Positions 6,939-12,628 of a DNA stretch of 12,628 nucleotides are shown in pieces; position 1 is the stretch's first letter, and every line of letters begins with the position of its first letter. The translations under genes were made by a program, and so were the position numbers. This stretch comes from Candidatus Pelagibacter sp. (GTDB lineage: Bacteria > Pseudomonadota > Alphaproteobacteria > Pelagibacterales > Pelagibacteraceae), in assembly GCA_013204495.1 (NCBI GenBank), contig JABMNQ010000145.1, forward strand, positions 1 through 12,628, in the 5' to 3' direction. A model generated the notes under the pieces. That model was not told the origin of the DNA, did not search any database, and saw nothing but the letters and a program-made list of their open reading frames with translations.

Positions 6939-7529
6939 ATGATTAAAAAAATATTTTTTCAGTCGATATTTTTAAGCTTCCTGTTTTTTATGGAAGCTTT
7001 TGCAGCTGAAAGCGGTGGTATGCCTCAATTAAATCCTGAGTTTTGGGTTTCTCAAATTTTCTGGTTAATTATAACTTTTGGACTTTTATATGTTGTTCTA
7101 TCTAAACTTATACTTCCAAAAATTAGTGCAAACCTTGAGATAAGAAAATCACAGATCGTAGAGAATATTGAGGCAGCAGAGAAAAAAAGAGAACAGAGCG
7201 AACTAAATATAGAAGAATACAAAAAGATAATCCAAAACAGTAAAAATGAAGCTAAAAACTATTTTAAACAAGCTAGAGAAAAAGTGCTGAAAGACATTAA
7301 TGTTAAAAAAGAAACTTTGGATAAAGAACTAGATGAAGAGGTTGATAAAGCAGAATCTGAAATAAAAAACTTTAGAGACAATGCGCCTGAAAAAATTAAG
7401 AAGATAGCCATTGAAACATGTGCAGATTTACTGCAGGAGTTAATAGGAACTGAAACCAATAGTAGCAGTATCTCAGCAATAGTAGACGATCTTTCAAGAA
7501 AAAAAATGGATGAATATTATGGTAATTGA
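6939..7529 (+). CDS. atpF': ATP synthase F0 subunit b' (AtpF'/AtpG)
   Basis: Subunit b' is one of two stator-stalk proteins in alphaproteobacteria and cyanobacteria. The 196-aa product starts with a signal-like hydrophobic stretch (residues 2-22, ending AFAAES), then the b' pattern MPQLNPEFWVSQIFWLIITF as the true membrane anchor (about 28-60), then LPKISANLEIRKSQIVENIEAA and a long charged helix to about 150. The N-terminal hydrophobic extension may be a cleaved presequence, which is common in alphaproteobacterial b'. It overlaps atpF in another frame by 20 bases, or 11 if atpF starts at 7519. Name usage varies between databases (atpF', atpG, atpX). Confidence 0.92.
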   Translation: MIKKIFFQSIFLSFLFFMEAFAAESGGMPQLNPEFWVSQIFWLIITFGLLYVVLSKLILPKISANLEIRKSQIVENIEAAEKKREQSELNIEEYKKIIQNSKNEAKNYFKQAREKVLKDINVKKETLDKELDEEVDKAESEIKNFRDNAPEKIKKIAIETCADLLQELIGTETNSSSISAIVDDLSRKKMDEYYGN

Positions 7530-8016
7530 TGCAACTTTTTGGGTAGCTATATCCTTTATAATTTTTATTGGAGGATTAGTTTATCTAAAAATACCACAAA
7601 AAATTAATGATCTTTTAAATAAACTTATTTTAGATATCAAAAATGAAATTGATGAAAGTGAAAAACTAAGACAAGAAGCAAAAATTTTACTAGATAATGC
7701 TCAAAATAAATTAGATACGGCTCAGACTGTAAGTAATGAAATTTTAGAACAAGCAAAAAAAGACAGCAACCATCTCATAATTGAAATGAATGACAAGTTT
7801 CACAAATCAGCAGAAATAAAAAAAAGATTAGTAGAAAATAAAATTTATCAAATGAAAGAAGCAGCACTCAAAGAAATAAAAGATGTATCAATTAAAATTG
7901 CAGTAGAGTCTGTTAAAAAAATTATTAATACCTCTGTAGATAAATCTAAACTTGATGGTCTTTTTCAAAAAAATCTTGAAGAAACAAAAGTTGCATTAAA
8001 GAAAATCAGCTCATAA
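7510..8016 (+). CDS. atpF: ATP synthase F0 subunit b
   Basis: The 168-aa stator subunit has one N-terminal membrane helix (DATFWVAISFIIFIGGLVYL, residues 7-26) and then a long, Lys/Glu-rich amphipathic helix (about 30-160) that dimerises with b' and reaches the F1 head. KIPQKINDLLNKL after the anchor is typical for the family. The start is ambiguous: ATG at 7510 (MNIMVID) or ATG at 7519 (MVIDATFW). The latter has GGATGA (7508-7513) as a weak ribosome site and looks more like family N-termini, differing by three residues. It overlaps the end of atpF'. This is the last F0 gene. No F1 genes follow, as expected for the split ATP synthase operons of alphaproteobacteria. Confidence 0.92.
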   Translation: MNIMVIDATFWVAISFIIFIGGLVYLKIPQKINDLLNKLILDIKNEIDESEKLRQEAKILLDNAQNKLDTAQTVSNEILEQAKKDSNHLIIEMNDKFHKSAEIKKRLVENKIYQMKEAALKEIKDVSIKIAVESVKKIINTSVDKSKLDGLFQKNLEETKVALKKISS

Positions 8017-8055
8017 TTACCTTACAATTATTTAAAAAAACTATAAATTAACTTA
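8017..8055 (+). other. Longest gap between genes (39 bp) between atpF and crtI
   Basis: This AT-rich spacer separates the F0 genes from the retinal cassette. It has no stem-loop followed by a T-run, so no intrinsic terminator. TATAAA at 8042-8047 resembles a -10 box, but the nearest -35-like sequences are 14 (TTACAA, 8022-8027) or 19 (TTACCT, 8017-8022) bases away, so a promoter is possible but not supported. crtI has no clear Shine-Dalgarno. Confidence 0.5.
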
Positions 8056-9513
8056 ATGAAATCTATTGTCATTGGTTCTGGATTTGGTGGTATAGCTGCA
8101 GCTCTAAGATTAAGAGCAAAAAAACATCAGGTGACTTTAGTTGAAAAACACTCAGACCTTGGTGGAAGAGCTAGAGTGTTTAAAAAAAATGGTTTTACTT
8201 TTGATGCTGGACCAACAGTAATCACCGCACCATATTTAATTGAAGAGCTATTTGAATTATTTAATAAAAAAGCTGAGGATTATATAAAGCTGACTCCTTT
8301 AAATACTTGGTATAGGTTTATTTTTGAAGATGGAAAGGTATTTGACTATTCGGGTAATGAAGAGCAAATGTTAGAACAGATTGAAAAAATAAATAAGGAT
8401 GATGTCGAAGGGTATAAAGAACTAGTAAAATTTACAAAAAAAATATTTGATAAAGGGTTTACAGAGCTTGCAGATGTTCCTTTTGATAAACCTCTTGTGA
8501 TGATGAAGCAATTACCATCTTTATTAAAACTTAAGAGTTATAAATCTGTTTATTCACTAGTTTCATCATATATAAAAAATGAAAAACTAAGACGTATGTT
8601 AAGTATGCATCCGTTACTTGTTGGTGGAAATCCCTTCACAACAACATCAATTTATGGCTTAATTCTTTATCTGGAAAAAAAATGGGGCATTCATTACTCA
8701 ATGGGTGGCACCGGGAACATAATAAAAGGCCTAGAAAAATTAATGATCGAAGAAGGGATTGAATTAATCAAAGGACACGAAGTAATAAATATAATTTCAA
8801 ATAATAGAAAAATTGGTGGAATAAAATTAGATAATCAAAGAGAGATATTGTCAAACAATGTAATATGCAATGCCGATCCTCCTGCTGTATATGAAAAACT
8901 TCTAGATCAAAATAAAACAAATTCTTTATTTAAATGGAAGCAAAAACGGATGCAGTACTCCATGGGTTTATTTGTTTATTACTTTGGAACAAAAAAAACA
9001 TACCCGAATGTTGAACATCACACAATTAAATTTGGTGAAAAATACAAGGAACACCTAAGTGATATTTTTGATAAAAAAAAATTAAATAAAGATATAAGCT
9101 ATTATTTACATAGGCCTTCGGCCACAGATAAATCCATGGCACCAGAAGGAAATGATTGTTTTTATGTACTAGTACCAGTTCCAAACAATCAATCTAAAAT
9201 TGATTGGAAACTTGAAGGCGACAAAATGAAAAATTTAGTGATAGATAAAATGCAAGAAACACTTCTTCCCAATCTAAGAGAAAATATTGTTGAGGATTTT
9301 TACTTAACACCAGATTATTTTGAAAAAGAATTAAACACTAAATTTGGATCTGGTTTTTCAATACAGCCTAAATTTACTCAATCGGCATATTTTAGATTTC
9401 ACAATAAATCAGAAATTTTTGAAGGATTATATTTTGTTGGTGCAGGAACGCACCCTGGTGCTGGTGTTCCAGGGGTGTTATCTTCAGCAAAAGTTTTAGA
9501 TAAAATCTTATAA
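8056..9513 (+). CDS. crtI: Phytoene desaturase CrtI (lycopene-forming type)
   Basis: CrtI is a FAD enzyme that desaturates phytoene to lycopene at the membrane. The 485-aa length is normal. The N-terminus has the dinucleotide motif GSGFGGIAAALRLR (7-20), then VEKHSDLGGRAR (29-40) and FDAGPTVITAPYLIEELF (49-66). Mid-protein HYSMGGTGNIIKGLEKL is typical. The C-terminal FAD signature is LYFVGAGTHPGAGVPGVL (458-475), diagnostic for bacterial CrtI. Four-step desaturation to lycopene is inferred from the neighbouring lycopene cyclase. Its stop shares one base with the crtB start (TAATG, 9511-9515), so the two are translationally coupled. Confidence 0.95.
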   Translation: MKSIVIGSGFGGIAAALRLRAKKHQVTLVEKHSDLGGRARVFKKNGFTFDAGPTVITAPYLIEELFELFNKKAEDYIKLTPLNTWYRFIFEDGKVFDYSGNEEQMLEQIEKINKDDVEGYKELVKFTKKIFDKGFTELADVPFDKPLVMMKQLPSLLKLKSYKSVYSLVSSYIKNEKLRRMLSMHPLLVGGNPFTTTSIYGLILYLEKKWGIHYSMGGTGNIIKGLEKLMIEEGIELIKGHEVINIISNNRKIGGIKLDNQREILSNNVICNADPPAVYEKLLDQNKTNSLFKWKQKRMQYSMGLFVYYFGTKKTYPNVEHHTIKFGEKYKEHLSDIFDKKKLNKDISYYLHRPSATDKSMAPEGNDCFYVLVPVPNNQSKIDWKLEGDKMKNLVIDKMQETLLPNLRENIVEDFYLTPDYFEKELNTKFGSGFSIQPKFTQSAYFRFHNKSEIFEGLYFVGAGTHPGAGVPGVLSSAKVLDKIL

Positions 9514-10364
9514 TGTCAGAAAAAAACTATCTAGCTATTTATGCAAAGTCTTTTAATTGGGCTGGTTTTTTCTTACCAAAAAATACTTATAAAAAATGTT
9601 CTTCATTATATGATTTTTGTCGAACAGTAGACAATATTGCCGATGATAAAAATGAATTAAATATTAAAAAAAAAAAATTATCTATCTTCAAAAATGACTT
9701 CCTAAATAAAGATTTTAATAACTTAATAATAAAGAAAATGTGGGCTCTTATGGAAGAGTATAAAATTTCAATAAAAATTGTTGAAGATTTATTTGATGGT
9801 ATTGAATCTGATTTACATGAAGTAGTTCAGCTTAATACAAAAAAAGATTTATTAATCTATTCTTATAGAGTTGCTGGCACCGTAGGTTTGATGATGGCAA
9901 AAGTCTTAAATGTTAAAAGCGAAAACTCAATGAAAGCTGCAATAGACCTTGGTATAGCAATGCAATTAACAAATATATCAAGAGACATTATCGAAGATTC
10001 AAAGAATAATAGATTTTACATAAAGCACGATTTTAAGAGTATAAAGAATACCTTGGATATGGCAGATCTGTTTTATGAAAGCTCTTTTGCCTCAATAAAA
10101 GAAATACCCTTTAATTTTAGATTTGCCATATTAGTGGCTAGAAGAATTTACAAAAAAATAGGTGATAAGATTTTACAAAAAGACAATATTGTTAACTATA
10201 ATAAAAGTGGAAAAATCTATGTGACTAATTTAAATAAATTATTTGAAACATTTCTATCTATTTTGGACTTAATAAAACATTTGTTTATAAAAGAAAAAAA
10301 TCACCTTAGAAATGAAGAGCATCTTATAATTCGTGAGGAAATAAATTTAAATGAAAGAATTTGA
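9513..10364 (+). CDS. crtB: Phytoene synthase CrtB
   Basis: CrtB joins two geranylgeranyl diphosphates into phytoene, the first committed carotenoid step. The 283-aa product shows AKSFNWAGFFLP (11-22), the first Asp-rich motif FCRTVDNIADD with Asp40 and Asp44, EDLFDGIESDL (91-101), YRVAGTVGLMMAKVL (118-132) and the second Asp-rich motif AMQLTNISRDIIED with Asp158 and Asp162. These Asp bind the Mg-diphosphate. It is somewhat shorter than the common 300-310 aa, mostly at the C-terminus. Codons 52-55 are four AAA in a row, making a 12-A run. It overlaps crtI by 1 base and crtY by 14. Confidence 0.94.
   Translation: MSEKNYLAIYAKSFNWAGFFLPKNTYKKCSSLYDFCRTVDNIADDKNELNIKKKKLSIFKNDFLNKDFNNLIIKKMWALMEEYKISIKIVEDLFDGIESDLHEVVQLNTKKDLLIYSYRVAGTVGLMMAKVLNVKSENSMKAAIDLGIAMQLTNISRDIIEDSKNNRFYIKHDFKSIKNTLDMADLFYESSFASIKEIPFNFRFAILVARRIYKKIGDKILQKDNIVNYNKSGKIYVTNLNKLFETFLSILDLIKHLFIKEKNHLRNEEHLIIREEINLNERI
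9666..9677 (+). repeat. A12 homopolymer inside crtB
   Basis: Twelve consecutive A encode Lys52-Lys55 of CrtB. It is the longest single-base run I noticed in the window. Loss or gain of one base would truncate CrtB early. Confidence 0.9.
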
Positions 10365-11427
10365 TTACATTATAATTGGCGGTGGTTGTGCGGGGTTATC
10401 TCTTGCATATGAACTTGAAATTCACAATAAACTTAGAGAGAAAACTTTGGCAATAGTTGAGCCCAGATTAGAATATAAAAGAGATAAAACTTGGTCTTAT
10501 TGGAAAACTTTAGATCATAACTTCAAAGATTGTGTAAAAAAAAATTGGACAAACTTTTCAGTTAACATACCTGGCAAAACAAAGTTTTTAGGATGTAATG
10601 AGTTTCCCTATGAAACTATAGATAGTGGTTTGTTTTATGAAAAAATTAACAATAAATTATATAGAAATAAAAACATTAGTTTTTACAAAAGTTCTGATGA
10701 AATAAGTTTAAGCAATGCTTTTGTTTTTAACAGTGTCCCTATATTTCATTCTAAACAAAACAAGCTCTGGCAACACTTTAAAGGAGTTGAGATTGAAACT
10801 AAAAAAAGTGTATTTGATGAAGAAATCATTAATTTAATGGATTTTGATTGCGATCAACGTGACAGTATCCATTTTTTTTACACACTTCCATATTCAAAAA
10901 ATAAAGCTTTAGTTGAAACTACTTGGTTATCTAAGATGACTAATGACTTACAAAAAGATTACGATGATCAGTTACAAGATTACATAAAAAATCACCTTAA
11001 TATTAAAGATTATAAAATTAACTACACTGAGGAAGGTGCAATCCCTTTATTTTACCCCACAAGTTCCAAAGAGAAAAACACAATAAATATTGGCACAGCT
11101 GGAGGAATGACTAGATTGAGTACTGGCTATACTTTCCTTAATATTCAAGAACATAGCAAGTATATAAGAAAAAATATTCAAACCATTTCTGAATGTAAAA
11201 AATATGAAATTAATAAAAAATATAAGTTTTTAGATAAAATATTCCTAAGAGTTCTTCAAAATCATCCTAACAAAATGCCCCATATATTCTTTAGCCTGTT
11301 TAATAATTCCCCTGAAAATGTTATTAAGTTTTTATCCAATAAAAGTAATTTATTACAAGATTTATCTATAATATTTAGAATGCCAAAATGGCTCTTTATA
11401 AAAGAACTTTTTAAAAATGATAAATAA
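10351..11427 (+). CDS. crtY: Lycopene beta-cyclase CrtY
   Basis: CrtY closes both ends of lycopene to give beta-carotene. The 358-aa flavoprotein begins with DYIIIGGGCAGLSLAYEL (5-22), followed by the acidic VEPR (36-39) and the family motif DKTWSYW (45-51). Further matches are EEGAIPLFYP, GTAGGMTRLSTGYTF (248-262), FLDKIFLRVL (293-302) and the C-terminal FRMPKWLFI (342-350), all in the order expected for the bacterial CrtY family. The start overlaps crtB by 14 bp and the end overlaps blh by 11 bp, so the cassette is a tight translational chain. Membership in the CrtY type, not the CrtL or heterodimeric type, follows from these motifs. Confidence 0.93.
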   Translation: MKEFDYIIIGGGCAGLSLAYELEIHNKLREKTLAIVEPRLEYKRDKTWSYWKTLDHNFKDCVKKNWTNFSVNIPGKTKFLGCNEFPYETIDSGLFYEKINNKLYRNKNISFYKSSDEISLSNAFVFNSVPIFHSKQNKLWQHFKGVEIETKKSVFDEEIINLMDFDCDQRDSIHFFYTLPYSKNKALVETTWLSKMTNDLQKDYDDQLQDYIKNHLNIKDYKINYTEEGAIPLFYPTSSKEKNTINIGTAGGMTRLSTGYTFLNIQEHSKYIRKNIQTISECKKYEINKKYKFLDKIFLRVLQNHPNKMPHIFFSLFNNSPENVIKFLSNKSNLLQDLSIIFRMPKWLFIKELFKNDK

Positions 11428-12355
11428 CCACATTAACAAAATTAATTTTCTTCACTCTATAATTTTTTTTATTTTTACCAGCGCCACCTCTATTATTTTT
11501 GACCAATTTCAAAACTTAAATATATCACCAATAATTTGTTTACTTCTTATACTTTCTATTGGGATTTCTCACGGTGCACTAGACAACCAAAAGGGTCGGA
11601 AGCTTTTAGACATATATCGAATTAAGAGTATCTATGTTTTTTACTCAATTTATTTAATGATTGCTGTTTCTATAATTGTTATCTGGTTTTTCACTCCTAC
11701 TTTGTCCTTAATAACTTTCTTAATTGTTGCAGCATATCATTTTGGCAAAGAAGATACAGAATTTTTACTATCTAACAAGTTTAATACAAACATTGTTCTT
11801 TATTTTTCTAAGGGATCATTAATTATTATTGCCCCTTTAATGTTTCACTTTACTGAAACAATTAATATTTTTAAATTACTATTAATACAAAACGAAAATT
11901 TTTATTTATTTCTAAGTTTTGTAGAAAATAACTATATAATTTTTTTTATTTTTTTTATTTCTCTATTTGTGCACGTTTATTTCTTCATGAAAGACTTCAA
12001 AATTATTAACATGCTGATCTTCTTTGACTTTATTTCTATTTTAATTTTGAATCATTTTTTCTCACCATTAATTGCATTTACAATTTACTTTTGTTTTTTA
12101 CATTCTTTTAGACATTCTATTTCACTAATAAGTGAATTGGATAAGCTTAATTTTAAAAATGGATTACTAATTTTTATTCAAAAAGCTTTGCTTTTAACAG
12201 GTTTAACTTCAATTTTCTATATTCTTAGCTTATATTTTCTTTCAAATTACTACCAGATTAACGATGCAATATTTAAAACTATATTTATTGGTTTGGCGTC
12301 TTTAACCTTTCCACATATATTGCTTGAATACCTTTTGAAAAAAAATGAAAAATAA
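11417..12355 (+). CDS. blh: Beta-carotene 15,15'-dioxygenase Blh (Brp/Blh family), retinal-forming
   Basis: Blh splits beta-carotene with O2 into two all-trans-retinal molecules and is an integral membrane iron enzyme. The 312-aa product is mostly hydrophobic with perhaps eight membrane helices. Family motifs are present with their histidines: [10 protein letters not shown] (His52), [12 protein letters not shown] (His108), FLHSFRHSI (His229 and His233, an HxxxH pair) and [10 protein letters not shown] (His300). The first four are the likely iron ligands by comparison with characterised Blh. Its position after crtY completes a GGPP-to-retinal pathway, which points to a retinal-binding rhodopsin elsewhere in the genome. 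It overlaps ispH by 11 bp in another frame. Confidence 0.93.
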   Translation: MINNHINKINFLHSIIFFIFTSATSIIFDQFQNLNISPIICLLLILSIGISHGALDNQKGRKLLDIYRIKSIYVFYSIYLMIAVSIIVIWFFTPTLSLITFLIVAAYHFGKEDTEFLLSNKFNTNIVLYFSKGSLIIIAPLMFHFTETINIFKLLLIQNENFYLFLSFVENNYIIFFIFFISLFVHVYFFMKDFKIINMLIFFDFISILILNHFFSPLIAFTIYFCFLHSFRHSISLISELDKLNFKNGLLIFIQKALLLTGLTSIFYILSLYFLSNYYQINDAIFKTIFIGLASLTFPHILLEYLLKKNEK

Positions 12356-12628
12356 AGAGATTAAAATACTATTATCTGCTCCCCGTGGATTCTGTGCTGG
12401 AGTCGAAAGAGCGATAGAAATTGTTAAAAAAAGTATCGCTAAATATGGTGCGCCTGTTTATGTTCGTCATGAAATAGTTCATAATAAATATGTTGTTGAT
12501 AGCCTTAAAGCTATCGGGGCAATTTTTGTTGAAGAGCTTGATGAGATTGAGGATAAAAGTAGACCAGTAATATTTTCTGCACACGGTGTTCCAAAAACAG
12601 TCCCAGAGCAAGCAGATAACTATAAAAT
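12345..12628 (+). CDS. ispH: 4-hydroxy-3-methylbut-2-enyl diphosphate reductase IspH (LytB), 5' part
   Basis: IspH performs the last step of the MEP pathway, reducing HMBPP to IPP and DMAPP with a [4Fe-4S] cluster. The window holds the first 94 codons before the right edge. The frame opens with [20 protein letters not shown], where Cys17 is the first cluster ligand. [16 protein letters not shown] follows, with His46 at the position of E. coli His41, and then FSAHGVPK with His80. These are unmistakable IspH motifs. The ATG lies inside the end of blh (11-bp overlap), so its translation is likely coupled to blh. It supplies the C5 units from which the upstream Crt enzymes ultimately draw. Confidence 0.96.
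   Translation, partial: MKNKEIKILLSAPRGFCAGVERAIEIVKKSIAKYGAPVYVRHEIVHNKYVVDSLKAIGAIFVEELDEIEDKSRPVIFSAHGVPKTVPEQADNYK

Noticed and set aside
8022..8047. Promoter for the retinal cassette (TTACAA ... TATAAA)
   Set aside because: The spacing is only 14 bases and such matches are common in AT-rich DNA. It is kept as a possibility in the spacer entry and not called.
12372..12611. Minus-strand open frame of 79 codons at the right edge
   Set aside because: It lies antisense to clear IspH motifs on the plus strand and has no recognisable features of its own.
1..12628. tRNA or rRNA genes, CRISPR arrays, transposases, integrase sites, defence systems
   Set aside because: Coding sequence fills nearly all of the window. 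I saw no spaced direct repeats, no RNA-gene signatures and no mobile-element proteins, so nothing here supports a novel accessory system.

Overview
The window is very AT-rich and densely packed. Genes overlap by a few bases or sit a few bases apart, and the longest gap between genes is 39 bp (8017-8055). The proteins are rich in Lys, Asn and Ile. The split F0-only ATP synthase cluster (atpI-atpB-atpE-atpF'-atpF), the alphaproteobacterial style of SMC head and the complete retinal cassette (crtI-crtB-crtY-blh) together point to a streamlined marine alphaproteobacterium of the SAR11/Pelagibacterales type. That assignment is inferred from family features and was not tested by a search.

Layout. 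On the minus strand (1-1998) a FAD-dependent class A monooxygenase, cut by the left edge, follows mutY with stop and start codons abutting. At 1996-2001 the mutY start codon and the start codon of a divergent DUF721/DciA-like gene touch, forming CATATG with no bases between. From 1999 to the right edge every gene is on the plus strand: a DUF721 protein, a secreted DsbA-like thiol oxidoreductase, an unusually short SMC (857 aa), the five F0 genes, crtI, crtB, crtY, blh, and the first 94 codons of ispH. No convincing terminator hairpin was seen anywhere in this run, so parts of it may be co-transcribed.

How the genes work together. IspH makes IPP/DMAPP, the isoprenoid precursors. CrtB condenses two GGPP to phytoene, CrtI desaturates it to lycopene, CrtY cyclises lycopene to beta-carotene, and Blh cleaves beta-carotene to retinal. 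Retinal is the chromophore of proteorhodopsin, whose light-driven proton gradient could feed the ATP synthase whose membrane sector is encoded just upstream. Neither the rhodopsin gene, crtE (GGPP synthase) nor the F1 genes lie in this window.

The points most worth a second look are the short SMC with no recognisable hinge domain, the placement of the retinal cassette between F0 and ispH with translational overlaps running into ispH, the head-to-head start codons at 1996-2001, a MutY whose C-terminal FSH motif reads FSK, and a 12-A run inside crtB. I found no RNA gene, CRISPR array, insertion sequence or other mobile element. Apart from these oddities the window looks like core genome, not an accessory island.
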